DNA from: Manihot esculenta
Taxonomy: Eukaryota > Streptophyta > Magnoliopsida > Malpighiales > Euphorbiaceae
Direction: 5' to 3'
NCBI RefSeq assembly: GCF_001659605.2
Contig: NC_035172.2
Coordinates: forward strand, 34,709,342-34,773,341
Length of the DNA: 64,000 nucleotides
Below are positions 48,340-60,766 of this stretch, one piece after another (within the stretch, counting starts at the first letter, position 1; the number at the start of each line of letters is the position of its first letter). Position numbers and translations under genes: made by a program. Under the pieces are notes generated by a model that was not told the DNA's origin, did no database searches, and worked only from the letters and a program-made list of their open reading frames with translations.

Positions 48340-51300
48340 ATGGGAATCCCTGGGGAGAAATTGGTTTGGGACCAAGCCCCAGTCAAAGGGATCGGAGGAG
48401 TCCCAGTGCCTGTGGAGGGGAAAGTAAAGCTGGCTCTCACTCTAGGAGAAGCGCCAAGGACCCGCACTCATTATGCAGTGTTCTTAGTAGTCAAACTCCC
48501 CCTGAGCTACAATGCAATATTGGGAAGACCTGCGCTATTTGACTTTGAGGCCGTAACCAGCATCATATATCTGGCTATGAAGTTCCCAACAAAGGCAGGA
48601 GTGGGAGTAGTCAGAGGCAGGAGTGGGAGTAGTCAGAGGAAGCCAGGAAGAGGCAAGAGCAGTGTACCTGGCCACGATATTAGAGCCGAGCGCGGCAGGG
48701 GAGAAGCTTGACTCGAAAGTTCTGGAGGTCCGAGATGAGAAAAAAGAGGCCAGAACAGAGCCGGTCGGAGAGCTGGAGACCTTTCCCTTATCAGAAGCAG
48801 AGATAGATAAGGTCCTCAGTCTTAACGCCGGCCTCACTGAAGAGCAAAAAATGGAAGTCATGGCCCTAATCCGAGGTCACGCGTCAAGCTTCGCCTGGAA
48901 GCCTTTTGACATGCCAGGGATTGACCCCAGAGTGATGACACACAAGCTGAATGTCCTCCCAGAAGCCAGGCCGGTGAAGCAAAAGAAGAGGGTGGTAGGA
49001 AGGGAGAAGCAGCAAGCCACTAGGGAGGAGGTGCAGAAGTTAGGGGAGGCAGGGTTTATCAGGGAAGTGATGTACCCTCAATGGTTAGCAAATCATGTAT
49101 TAGTCAAAAAAGCCAATGGCAAATATAGGATGTGTATAGATTTCACTAACCTGAACCAAGCATGTCCCAAAGATTGTTATCCCCTCCCTGATATTAATAA
49201 AATGGTCGACTCCACGGCCGGTTTTGATTACATGTCGTCTTTGGATGCTATGTCTGGTTACCATCAAATTCCAATGGATAGGTCGGATGAAGAGAAGACC
49301 TCATTCATAATAGAAGATGGAATCTACTGCTATAAGGCCATGCCTTTCGGGCTGAAAAATGCCGGGGGCAATGTACCAAAGATTGATGAACAAAATCTTC
49401 AAAGATCAGATCGGCAGGAATGTCGAAGTATATGTGGATGATATGGTGGTGAAGAGTCCGACTTTTCAGCAGTACTTGATCGACCTGAGGGAAGTGTTCG
49501 AGGTGCTGGAACAGTACAAAATGAGGCTGAACCCAGCGAAATGCGCCTTCTTTATCAGGGGAGGAAAGTTCCTGGGGTATATGGTGAGTGGAAAAGGCAT
49601 TGAGCCCAATCCGGAGAAAGTAGAAGCTATCCTGAATATGCTCGAGCCAACCTGTGTGAGGGATGTCCAGAGACTTACTGGGAGAGTGGTGGCGCTAAAT
49701 TGCTTCATGTCAAGGTCGGCGAAAATATGCTTGCCGTTCTTTAAGAAGTTGAGGAAAGTGCCGAACTTTGAATGGACCGAGGATTGCCGAGAGGCTTTCA
49801 AAGGGCTCAAAAGCTATCTCAGCTCGCCTCATGTACTTAGCAGTCCATTGGAAGGAGAAGAGCTCCTGATCTACTTGTCAGCCTCAGAGCAAGCAGTCAG
49901 CGCAGTGTTGGTAAGAGTAGACGAGGGAGAATAGAAACCAGTATTTTACGTCAGCAAGGTGCTTAAAGACGCCGAGATCAAATATCTGAACATCGAGAAG
50001 ATAGCATATGCTCTGTTGCTAGCAGTCCGGAAGTTTAGGGTCTATCTGGAAAGCCACCAGGGGGTAGTAATGACAGACCAGCCGCTGAAGAAGATTCTCC
50101 ACAGGCCAGAAATCTCAGGTCGGATGCTGGCCTGGTCTATCGAGATTAGCCCTTACTGTTTAGAGTACCGACCTCGGACCACCATAAAATCTCAAGCCCT
50201 AACTGACTTCATAGTAGAGTGCTCGTTCAATGAAGAACAGATGGAACGGGGTGAGTCATCTTTGGAAGCGTTGGGAAATGAGGGAGAAGAGCAATCCTCT
50301 CAAGAATTCAGTTGGAAGCTGTATGTAGACGGGGCATCTGGCGCTAGGGGCAGTGGCGCAGGAATAATGTTGAAGGGACCTGAAGAATTCAAGGTTTGTT
50401 ACGCTCTACGCCTAGAATTCAAAGCCTCTAATAATGTTGCAGAGTATGAGGCCCTAATAAATAGAATGATGATAGCAATGGAGATAGGGGCAACCGATCT
50501 CGAGGTAAATAGTGACTCTCAGCTGGTGATCAATCAAATAACATGGATATATCAGGCCAGAGACCCTACTATGCAGAACTACCTAGCAAAGGTAAAGGCC
50601 ATAGAAGCCGAGCTCAAGGGTCGCGGGATCACAGTCAGGTATCAGAGGATACCTCGGGAAGAGAATGAAGAGGCGGACTTGCTCAGTAGATTGTCTAGGG
50701 AAGAGCTGGAGCAACTCCCAGATGAAGTATACATACAACACGTCGGCACACCTGCTTTTAATAAAACGGCCACCGTATTGCAGGTAGAGCAGAGCCAAAG
50801 CTGGATGACCCCGTACCTGGAGTACCTGGAGAAGGGAAAGCTCCCCGAAGACAAGGATGAAACGAAGAAGATAGCCGCCCAAGCTGCTAATTACCAAGCA
50901 GTAAGAGGGACTCTGTACAGAAGGAGGAAATCCAGCCCATGGCTCCGATGTGTGAGCCCGGAAGAGGCAATAAAAGTGATGGAAGAGATACACCGAGGAA
51001 TGTGTGGAGCTCACAAAGGAGCAGGAACGCTGGCTACTAAGATATTCAGGCAAGGGTATTACTAGCCCACTGTTAAAAAGGAGGCAGAAGAGTTTGTCCG
51101 AAAATGCGATGTATGCCAGAGCTACGCTAATGCCATCAATGTTCCAGCCACTCCTCAGTCCAGCATATCCAGCCCGTGGCCGTTCTCACAGTGGGGAATA
51201 GATATCCTGGGACTTTTTCCTAAGACCACGGGACAGAAGAAATTTGTAGTGGTGGCTGTGGAGTACTTCTCGAAATAGCCAGAGGCAGAGGCAATCCCCA

Positions 51301-52037
51301 CAATCACAGCCCATAAAATGATAGACTTCGTATGGGGTAACATCATCTGCAGGTTTGGAATACCGAGGGTACTCATCTCAAACAACGGCAGACAATTTGA
51401 CTGCAGTGCCTTCAAAGCATTCACAGCGAATATGGGTATATGGCACAAATTCTTTTCGGTGGCCCATCCTCAGACCAACGGCCAAACAGAGGTCACTAAC
51501 AGAGCTATCCTCCAGGGATTGAAAAAGCGGCTGGACGGGGCAAAGACAAATTGGGCAGAAGAGCTCAACAGTATCCTGTGGGCACTCCGAACTACCCCCA
51601 GGACGTCCACTAAAGAGATGCCTTTTGCCCTTGCATTTGGCACTGAGGCTGTGGTTCCAATTGAGTTGCAGGTCCCTACCCATCGAGTTCAATTCAGTAG
51701 TGAGAGCACCAATGATGATAAGTTAAGAAGTAACCTAGATGCTCTGGAGGAGGTCAGGGAGGAAGCTCAAGCCCGTACTGCCGCTTATCAGCAAAGAGCA
51801 GCCCGTTATTATAATCAAAAGGTCAGAGAAAGAAGCCTGAAGGTAGGAGACCTGATCCTGAGAAATCTGAAAGCTACAGGAAAAAGAGCGGCTGTAGGAA
51901 AGCTGACACCGACCTGGGAGGGCCCCTTCAGAATAGCAAAGGTGGTCAAACCAGGGGTGTATAGAATCAAAGACATGCAGGGAAACCCTGAGCCTCATGC
52001 CTGTTATATCCAGCATTTGAAAAGGTACTTCCCTTAA
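48340..52037 (+). pseudogene. Pol of the Tat element (protease end, RT, two RNase H, integrase), broken
   Basis: Domains in order: the end of protease (ILGRPALFDFEA, 48515-48550); reverse transcriptase (about 48960-49600, with MCIDFTNLNQACPKD, SLDAMSGYHQI and catalytic YVDDM); RT-linked RNase H (about 49700-50210); a second RNase H (YVDGASGARGSGAGI at 50325, NNVAEYEALI, VNSDSQLV); an integrase zinc finger (HRGMCGAH...CDVC) and core (WGIDIL, then NNGRQFD where DNGRQFD is expected, and QTEVTNR). Lesions are a 22-bp tandem duplication at 48592-48635 that shifts the frame, one extra G in the run at 49364-49368, and TAG stops at 49932, 51063 and 51276. The frame ends with TAA at 52035. The product would copy and integrate the element, but this copy cannot. 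Confidence 0.92.
48592..48635 (+). repeat. 22-bp tandem duplication that shifts the pol frame
   Basis: Two adjacent 22-base units, (A/G)AGGCAGGAGTGGGAGTAG plus TCA, run 48592-48613 and 48614-48635. Removing one unit would bring the frame of the protease end directly into that of the RT region. The duplication is therefore the inactivating change. Confidence 0.85.
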
Positions 52038-52183
52038 GATGTTATCAAATGTAAAAAGACTGATTGTATTTTCAAGCATGGTAATAAAATAGACGTTGTT
52101 ATCATCCAAATTCTCCATTTACCATAACTTACATTGCTTCCATTGAAAGAAATAGAAAAGAAAAATAAAACAGGCACAAGAGC

Positions 52184-52785
52184 GCAAGACCTCAGGGAGG
52201 TAGGTGACCAAGATCCCCAAGATCTCCCGGCGCCACAAAGCCGAACTGAGATGACGAAGCGACAGTAAGGCCACAGTGCCTGAATCTTGTGCAAGACCTC
52301 AGGGAGGTAGGTGACCGGGATCCCCAAGATCTCCCGGCGCCACAAAGCCGAACTGAGATGACGAAGCGACAGTAAGGCCACAGTGCTTGAATCTTGCTTA
52401 AGACCTCAGGGAGGTAGGTGACCGGGATCCCTAAGATCTCTTGGCTCCACAAAGTCGAACTGAGATGACGAAGCGACAGTAAGGCCACAGTGCCTGAATC
52501 TTGCGCAAGGCCTCAGTCAGGTAGGTGACCAGGATCCCCAAGATCTCCTGGCACCATAAAACCGGCTGAGATGATAAGACCTCAGTCAGGGAGGTGACCG
52601 GGATCCCCAAGATCTCTTGGCACCAAAAAATCGGCTGAGATGACAAGACCTCAGTCAGGTAGGTGACCAGGATCCCTAAGATCTCCTGGCACTACAAAAC
52701 CGGCTGAGATGACAAGACCTCAGGAAGGTAGGTGACCGGGATCCCCAAGATCTTCCGGCACCAAAAAACTAAGCTGAGAAGACAA
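52184..52785 (+). repeat. Tandem array with 107-bp and 69-bp periods, 3' of pol
   Basis: AGACCTCAG(G/T) and the following GTAGGTGACCGGGATCCCCA recur at 52187, 52294, 52401 and 52508 (period 107), then at 52577, 52646 and 52715 (period 69). The short unit is the long one without the CGACAGTAAGGCCACAGTGC part. Each unit contains GATCCCCAAGATCTC. Arrays between pol and the 3' region are known in Tat-type elements. Open frames across the array are artefacts of the repetition. Confidence 0.9.
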
Positions 52786-53573
52786 AAGCAACGTAAAGCC
52801 AAAAGTACTGACCTGAGACACGCAAATATAAGCCCGAAAAAGCAAGCAAGAAAAGGACCGAACTCAGAAAGCTCAAGGGAAAACTAAAGCTACAAGCCTC
52901 TTATGATCCAAGAGGAAACCTAAAGTATGAGCAGACAAGGCCCCAGCCTCGATTCCTATCAGAATAGACCTAAAAACAAAAAGGTCAGCCCTGCTCATCA
53001 CTTTAAAAGGTACATGATCCATTTCACTTTGGTTATATGAATATTATACGTCTGAGCTCGCATTGTGGACGAGTTAACAGAATAAAAAATAATAAGAACG
53101 CCTGTACGAGGTTATAGAAACTCGTGAGCTGGAAGTTTAGTCAATTGTTAAAAATCGAACTCATGGTGAAGACCTGATATGTTTGAACCCTGCGGGAGAT
53201 TAATTAAACACATAGCTTAAAGATTTTTATCCTTAAGGCAGATCCAGTTCGGAAAAGGCCTGCAGATAAGAATGCCCTTGTGAAATTGAAAAAGTTCATA
53301 AGTTAGAAGCCAAGTCTCTTGCTAAATCTCCAGCCCTGATTAGCTTAAGGGCAAGGAATAAATGACAATATGGTCGATTCCTTAGAAAAATTATTGGGTA
53401 TAGCTTAAGCGTTTTATTCTTAAATCTTTAACAAATTAAACGAGTTAGGCTTTTAGCAAAGGTAAGCGTAATTCAAGTATGAACATAAAATAGAAAATAG
53501 CTCAAGTGTGAACAGAAAATAAAAATAAAATTTCATTAAAGGAAAAACAAAAATTACAACCTATTCTAAACAC
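52786..53573. other. Non-coding region of the Tat element between array and antisense gene
   Basis: About 790 bases without a convincing reading frame. It follows the tandem array and would contain the 3' end of the antisense transcript. Confidence 0.5.
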
Positions 53574-54590
53574 TTACTCTACTGAAGGAAAAACTGTCCT
53601 TAAAGGACTTATATGCCTAGGGGCATCATCATCTACACTATCTTTATTTACATTAACATTATTTACATTACTATCTATAGGAGGCCCGGCATCCTCCTGC
53701 TCAGACCCCCCAGTACCCACAAAGGGCACAATCTCCTGCCCCTGAGGCCCAGCATCTTCATCTTCTTTCCCCAGCTCGACATCTGCCTCAGAAGACCCAG
53801 CTGCAGCGCGAGAAGCTCCTTTGGGTAAGGGTCTGTCATCCTCTTCGTAGAGCACCTCCTCGCCATCAGAGTCTTTCTCGGCAGCTCGGAGTTAAGCCAA
53901 CGGGGTGGAAGGGGCATATCTGGCAGTCCTTAAGCATCGGTTGTAACCAGAGACGAACATGCGAAAGCTCTTGTTCCATATAGCCGTCTTCATCTCGCCA
54001 GAGGCTTTAAATTTCCGCAAGTCGCTCCTCGCAGGCCTCAGCTATCTTGGCTTTTAGCTCCGAAGAGTCCTTATAGCTCTGAAGATGAGCCTCACAGGCC
54101 TGTTCAACCTTTTTCTTCAGTTCGGCTGACTCCTTGTACTCCCTCAGCCGCTCCTCGCACTCCAGTTGGACCCTATCTTCTGCGAGTTTGGCATCCTCCA
54201 GCAGAGCTGAGCACCTCTTCTTAAGAGCCTCGACTTCCTGGCAGAGATGCTGGTTTTGAAGTTTAGATGCTTCTACTACCAGAGCCAGGTCTTTCTCATT
54301 ATCGGCATGCTTGCTCAGCTCCTGCTCGAGGACCACGACCCGAGCTAGGGCCTCATCCTTCTATGCCAGCACGACATCAAAATCTGCCTTCAACAGCTCG
54401 TGCTCGTGCTGGGCCTCATCCTTCTGGCTCAGGGCTTCATCCCTTTCCCGCCGAATCTCCTCCAAGGAGGACAGCTGCTTTAAAGCCTCGTCACGCTGAT
54501 TTTCTACCTCAGCTGTCCTCCCATCAGCTTTCTTGAGGGCCTCCCGCGCAGTATATAGCTCTATCTGGAGGGACTTGGAGTGCTCTTGGG

Positions 54591-55631
54591 TAGGGGTGAG
54601 CAGTATTCGGTTTAAACCGAAATAACCAATCGAACCGATTAATTTCAAAATTTTGGTTCGGTTTTATTTTTTTCGGTTCAGTTCGGTTTGAAATTTTTAA
54701 AAAATTGGTGATTTCGGTTTGGTTTGGTTTTAGACGTAAAAATTTCGATTAGACCAAACCGAACCGAAATCACCTATACTACGTCGTTTTAATAGTTTCC
54801 TATTCCCTAATTCCCTATTTCCCTTCCCTTCCCTTCCCTGCCCTAAATCTAAAACAAATTTCTATCTCTTCGTGCGTGCCGCCAGTGCTCCTGCTCCATC
54901 TCTCATCTCTGTGCTCTGCTCCATCTGCTCCATCTCTCATCTCTGTGCTCTGCTCCATCTCTCATCTCGCCGCGAGATTCTCGCGCCTGTGCCTCCACTC
55001 TCCTCTCGATTGGACTGATTCACCATCGGCATCGGCCGTTGCTCTCTATCGGCTCTCCACGCGTCGTTGGGCAGTCGACAATCTCTCATCTCTATGCTCT
55101 GCTCCATCTCTCATCTCGCCGCGAGATTCTCGCACCTATGCCTCCACTCTCCTCTTGACTGAACTGATTCACCATCGGCGTCGGTCGTTGCACTCTATCG
55201 GCTCTCCACGCTTCGTAGGACAGTCGGCAAGTGCTTATTCCACAGTCCTCAGTCGGCAAGTGTTATGTTGGCAAGTGTTATTTGCTGTTGATTGTTGAAT
55301 TTGTGTACGTTTGATTGTTGAATTTGTGTGTTGAATGTTTGATTATTGAATTTGTGTGTTGAATTTGTGTGCTGTTGATTGTTCTTTTTACTCTTTTTAG
55401 ATTGAATTTTAGAACACTAAAAATCAATCTAAAAAGAGTAAAAAGAATAATGAAAAGTTTGAAAATCGGTTTAACCGATCGAACCGATCGAACCGAACCG
55501 AACCAAATCGATTTGATTCGGTTATCTCTCTTATTCGGTTCGGTTCGGTTTATGTAAAATACTGCAATTCGATTTTTGGTTATTTCAGATCGGTTCGATT
55601 TTGAACCGAACCGACCGAATGCTCACCCCTA
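54591..55631. mobile_element. Non-autonomous hAT-type DNA transposon (1041 bp)
   Basis: Terminal inverted repeats TAGGGGTGAGCA and TGCTCACCCCTA are flanked by the 8-bp duplication CTCTTGGG (54583-54590 and 55632-55639), the hAT signature. Subterminal regions are full of GGTTCGGTTT-like repeats. Inside are a 149-bp direct duplication (about 54935-55083 and 55084-55232) and a 24-bp perfect hairpin (55382-55405 with 55424-55447). No transposase is encoded. It sits in the coiled-coil part of the antisense gene. Confidence 0.92.
55382..55447. repeat. Perfect 24-bp inverted repeat inside the hAT element
   Basis: The arms TTCTTTTTACTCTTTTTAGA... (55382-55405) and its exact complement (55424-55447) are separated by 18 bases and could form a strong hairpin in RNA or single-stranded DNA. 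Confidence 0.9.
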
Positions 55632-55961
55632 CTCTTGGGCAGCCGCAAGATTACTCTGGGCATCGCTAGTCGCCGACAAGTTCTCCTTAAGACGCGCTTC
55701 CTCGATACGGCGGTCTACGGAGTCCCTGAGAGCACGATCCCGGGCATCTATCTCCATGAAAGCGCCCACTGCCTAGCAAAAGAGAAAATAAATAAAGTCA
55801 GAAGGTAAAGAAAGATAAAAGAAAATTAAAAATAGAAAAGGGACGAGCGCAAGTTACCATCAAGAGCATCTCCCTGGTAGTGTCCCCCAGCTGCACCCTG
55901 GTTCGAGCCCGGAAGGCCACCTGCTCTTGAGTAGAGCTAGCCAATAGGCCAGTAAGGGCTA

Positions 55962-58230
55962 TGTAATACCCAGCTAGACTCCGGTATCGAAATTCCTACC
56001 GTCCGGTGGAATCTCGGATGTCGGAAGCCTCTAGTAGGGTAAAACCATATTTTTATGAAATGTTTTAATGTGTTTTATGTTTTAAGCATGAAAGAAAATG
56101 AGTTTTTGCATGAAAATAGCTTTGGAGGAAAACTCAGGTTCGGCCGCCGAACCTCAAGTTCGGCCGCCGAACATGCATGCGTTGCGGGTGTGCTTTAGGC
56201 CCCCGAAAGCATAAGTGAGGGAAGTCCAGGTTCGACCGCCGAACCTTAAGTTCGGCCGCCGAACATGGCATGCATGCGGAGGCACATTTGGCCCCCGAAC
56301 GTGGTCTGGCCAGCCACTATAAAAGGGTCCCTTAGCCGAAAACGGGCGAGCTTTTTCCCCATTTTCGGCCAAGGTGAGTCTTTGCCGCCCCTCACCCATC
56401 TTTGACGCCTTTCCTCTAGATCTTTCAAGATTTTCATTTGTTTTAACTTTGTTTTGAAGATTTGAGCTTTTGAGCAAAGTTTTTGGAGCTTGGAGGTTCA
56501 AGAACCCAATCTCTCCCAACTTCGAGTTTAGGTCGTCTCCCTCTCGATCTTCAAGAGGTAAGAGCCGATCTTAAGCTCATTGCATGTTTTAAGTAAGTTT
56601 TAAGTAGATCTATGGGTTAGAATGCATGTTTAGGTTATGGTTATGTTTTTGGAGTTTATGGGTAGAAATGTATGTTCATGAACAATGTGAGTTTCTTGAT
56701 GTGTTGTAGATGGGGTTTATGTTGGTTTGAGGCCCCTAGGAACATGTATGCTTGTGTTGGTGTGTTGTAGAATAGGTTTGATGCATGTTTGATAAGTTTG
56801 GAGGCGAAATGTGCAAAGGGGAGCCAAGTTTCTGCCCTTTGGCAGAAACCAGGTTCGGCAGCCGAAGGACTTTCGGCCGCCGAACATGGCTGGGGAGGCA
56901 GCCTTTCGGCTGCCGAAGCTTGCCCCCGAAAGGGAGACTTTCGTCTCTGTCTGGCAATTTCGGCTGCCGAAGGTGCCGCCGAACATGCATGAGTTTCATC
57001 TCTGTCTGGGAGTTTCGGCCGCCGAAGGTGCCGCCGAACTTGCCTGACTTTCGGCTCTGGAGGGACTTTCGGCCGCCGAACCTGCCGCCGAAAGTGCCCT
57101 GTCCAGGCCTTCCTTGCATGTTTTCCTATGGTTGTTTCATGATGTTTTAGGGGGTTTTTGGGGAGTAGTTTATAGTTATGTTCAGGCATGTTTGGTCCCT
57201 CATTTGAGTCCACTTGTGTAGGTTCAGACTCGAGGAACCGAGGACCCCAGCAGTGAGTTCAGCTGCTTCGGTGTTGTCAGAGTCAGCCAGAGGTGAGTGG
57301 AACTAAACTTAATCTTTTTAAATTAAATGTTTTATCATGTTTCATGCATCATGATTATGCAATAGGATGATTGCATTAGTTCACGAATATGCCGCATTGC
57401 ATCGATGGTTGTTGATGTGGGTGAATATTGGATGACCCAATTAGTCCATGACAGGAAGACCAGGACCCCATTCTACGGCCTGGCACGGTTATGGGACTCG
57501 AAGACCAGGAGCCCAAAGGAGGCCCTGGGGTAATGGTAAGTAATGTATGTTATGACAGGAAGACCAGGACCCCATGCTACGGCCTGGCACAATGTTAGCT
57601 TGGACTAATTGGTGACAAGTTCACCCAACCCTTATGTGAATTGTCTGTGTTATGATGCATTTCATTGGAGCATAGTGTTAATATGTTTTATAGTTCTACT
57701 CACTGGGCTTTTAGCTCACCCCTCTCCCTTTACCCCCAGGCTTGCAGGTACAGTATAGTGCGGGAGTCCGGATAGAGTAAAGAAGTCATGTTTATGTAAT
57801 AGCTAGCAATGGACATGATCGAATTGTAATGTAATGCCTTAATCAGTATAGTTATGTAATGAGATGATGTATATGGATGATAGAGGTGTGCTTGACCATA
57901 GATTGTTGTATCCCTTTTAATACATGATCTTAGAGATTTTTATGATGTTTATGCAAACCAACTCAACATATGTTATGTCACCCATTTGGGGCACTGATGA
58001 GATCCCACAGAGGGATTAATGTTTATAAGTTATGTTATATACAGTGCATGCACAGGTTGAGTATGGTTGATGTATATGGAAAGAAAAGTTTTAAGTTTTA
58101 TGTATGTTGTTGATCATGTATGGGATTAAGCAGGTTTTCAGGATGCATGTCAAGCTTGCTACGGGTCCCGGCGGCCTTAAGTCGACCCGGATCCTAGCGC
58201 CGGTAGCGGTCCGATTTTCGGGTCGTTACA
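55962..58230 (+). repeat. Solo LTR (2269 bp) of the chromovirus-like family, with target duplication
   Basis: It starts TGTAATACCCAGC, ends GGGTCGTTACA and is flanked by GGCTA (55957-55961 and 58231-58235). It is the same family as the LTR at 2198-4406. It contains a TATA box (56318-56326, CACTATAAAAGGGTCCC), two palindrome clusters (about 56140-56305 and 56850-57095) and a repeated GACAGGAAGACCAGGACCCC segment (57451 and 57555). It interrupts the antisense gene of the Tat element. Confidence 0.95.
56318..56326 (+). promoter_or_regulatory. TATA box in solo LTR
   Basis: TATAAAAGG just downstream of the first palindrome cluster, at the same place as in the other two LTR copies. Confidence 0.6.
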
Positions 58231-58496
58231 GGCTAGCAGGCGAGGATCCGAAGCCTCCGCTACCCCTCCAAAAATCTGCTCCCGGATTATTTCTGTGACC
58301 ACGCTCGCAGGGGACTGATGGGTGATGTCCTCTGCGTTCAGAATATCGTTATCTGGAGCAGACAACAGAGGCGGCACCGGAGTCTTCTTCTTCTCTAGTG
58401 GAGGCAGAGCTGGGGCAGTGCGCCTAGAGGCCCGAGCCTTCTTTGAAACGGGAGCTGGGGCCAGAGCTTTGGAGGGAGGGGGACGCTTACTCCCAG

Positions 58497-60766
58497 TGTA
58501 ATACCCGGCTAGACTCAGGTATCGGAATTCCTACCGTCCGGTGGAATCTCGGATGCCGGAGACCTCTAGAAGGGTAGAATCATGTTTTATAAAAATGTTT
58601 TAATGTGTTTTATGATTTTAAGTATGAAATTAAATGAGTTTTTGCATGAAAAGTCCTTGGAGGAAAACCCAGGTTCGGCCGCTGAAAGTCAAGTTCGGCC
58701 GCCGAACATGCATGCGTTTTGGAGGCACGTTAGGCCCCCGAAAGCATGAGTTAGGGAAGTCCAGTTTCGGCCGCCGAAAGTCAAGTTCGGCCGCCGAACA
58801 TTGCATGGATTCGGAGGCACATTCGGCCCCCGAACGTGGCCTGGTCAGCCACCTATAAAAAGGGGACTTAGCCGAAATGGGTGAGTTTTCTCCCATTTTC
58901 GGCCACAGCAAGCTTCCGACCTTCCCTTTTGCAAATCTTGTGTTCTTCCTCCAAATCTCTTCCATTTTTCTTGAGTTTTAAACTCACATTGCAAGTTTTG
59001 AGCATTTAAACCAAGTTTTGGAGCTTTGGAAACTCAGGAGCCCATTTGCTTGGATCTCCGAGTCTAGGTCGTCTCTCTCTCGATCTTCAAGAGGTAAGAG
59101 CCGATCTTAAGCTCAATGTATGTTTTAAGTGAGTTTTAAGTTGATTTATGGGTAAAGATGCATGTTTAGGCTTATTGATGAGTTTATGGGTTTTGATGCT
59201 TTGATGAACAATGTAGCTTGTTTATGTGTTGTTGGAAGTGTTGTAGATGGGGTATATGATAGTTTGAGACCCCTAGGTGTAATGTATGTGAAGTATGCAT
59301 GTTATAGAGCAAGATTATGCATGATAGAGGTTTTGGGAGGCAGGAGGTTCGTTTGAACCAAGTTTCTGCCCTTTGGCAGAAACCAGGTTCGGCAGCCGAA
59401 GGGAGTTTCGGCCGCCGAACCCCCTTTGTGGAGGCAGCATTCGGCTGCCGAAGTTGCCCCCGAAAAGAGACTTTCGTCTCTGTCTGGGACTTTCGGCCGC
59501 CGAAGGTGCCGCCGAAAGTGCCTGACTTTCGGCTCTGGAGGGACTTTCGGCCGCCGAACCTGCCGCCGAAAGTGCCCTGTCCAGCCATTTCATGCATGTG
59601 TTTCCATGATTATTTCATGATGTTTTAGGGGGTTTTTGGGGAGTAGATTAGAGTTATGTTTATGTATGTTTGGTCCCTCATTGGTGTCCACCTGTGTAGG
59701 TTCGGACCCGAGGAACCGAGGACCCCAGCAGTGAGATAGCTACTTCAGAGTCTGTAGAGCTTCAGCCAGAGGTGAGTGGAATAAACCTTAAGTTTTTAAA
59801 TAAATGAAATATAACTTTTTGAGCATGTTCATGCATCATATATGCCATGTGATATTATAGGGTGTTTGCATTAGTAATCACGAATATGTTGCATTGCATA
59901 ATATGATGTGGATGCGGATTGGCTATTGGATGATCCTCTAGTCCTCCTATGATATGATATGATGAGGATACAGTATGGATTGCCAGTGAGGCCCATTCTA
60001 CGCCCCTGGACTATGTTAAGAGAAAGACCAGTGAGGCCCATTCTACGCCCCTGGCATATTGGAATGTTATGTTATGTTATGTATGTAAGAGAAAGACCAG
60101 TGAGGCCCATTCTACGCCCCTGGCACGATTGGACTATGTTGAGGACTATAGGTGACAATGCCATCCTTATGTGATATGTTTGTGATGTGTTGCATTTCAT
60201 GGAGGCATGAAATATTTTAATATATGTTTTCTCTATTCTGCTCACTGGGCTTTGTAGCTCACCCCTCTCCCCTAACCCCAGATGTGCAGGTACAGGGTAG
60301 ATCAGGAGGTTAGCCAGAGTATGGAAGCTATGTTTATGTAATAGTTAGATTGTGGACATGACAATTGTGTTATGATGTAATGTAAAAGTGTTTTAAGTTA
60401 TGTTATGTAATTTGAATATTGAGGATAGAGTTGTGCTTGACCAATACAGATTGTTAATCCCACTTGTATGTACATGGTCTTTATGATATGAGATATGAGG
60501 CTATGTTTCAACCAAGCTTATGTATGATGAGATATCCCATTGGAGCATTTGATGAGGGCTCCAGTGGAGGTTTATGTTATGTTTATGTTTATGTACAGGT
60601 TGAGCTTGGTTGTTATATGAGAATGTTTACAGGTTTATGAGTATTGTTGATCATGTATGGGATTAAACAGGATTACAGGTTATGTCAGGCTTGCTACGGT
60701 TCCCGGCGGCCTTATGCCGATCTGGATCCTAGCGCCGGTAGCGGTCCGGATTTCCGGGCTGTTACA
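58497..60766 (+). repeat. Second solo LTR (2270 bp) of the chromovirus-like family, with target duplication
   Basis: It starts TGTAATACCCGGC, ends GGGCTGTTACA and is flanked by CCCAG (58492-58496 and 60767-60771). It has the same TATA box (58854) and palindrome clusters (about 58675-58840 and 59385-59575). Its internal subrepeat differs from the first solo LTR: three copies of GACCAGTGAGGCCCATTCTA-type units or variants at about 59985-60125. It lies 266 bases from the first solo LTR, in the same orientation. Confidence 0.95.
58854..58862 (+). promoter_or_regulatory. TATA box in second solo LTR
   Basis: CCTATAAAAAGGGGAC at the position equivalent to the other LTR copies. Confidence 0.55.

Noticed and set aside
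46302..48861. Many long minus-strand frames opposite gag-pol
   Set aside because: They are shadows of the gag-pol coding frames. The true antisense gene starts at 62205 and lies 3' of pol.
52034..52646. Leu/Ser/Arg-rich repeated open frames on the minus strand
   Set aside because: They follow the 107/69-bp tandem array; repetition without a stop gives a false repeated protein.
54876..55298. A 140-codon Ser/Leu-rich open frame on the plus strand
   Set aside because: It lies inside the non-autonomous hAT element over its internal duplication and has no transposase or other domain.
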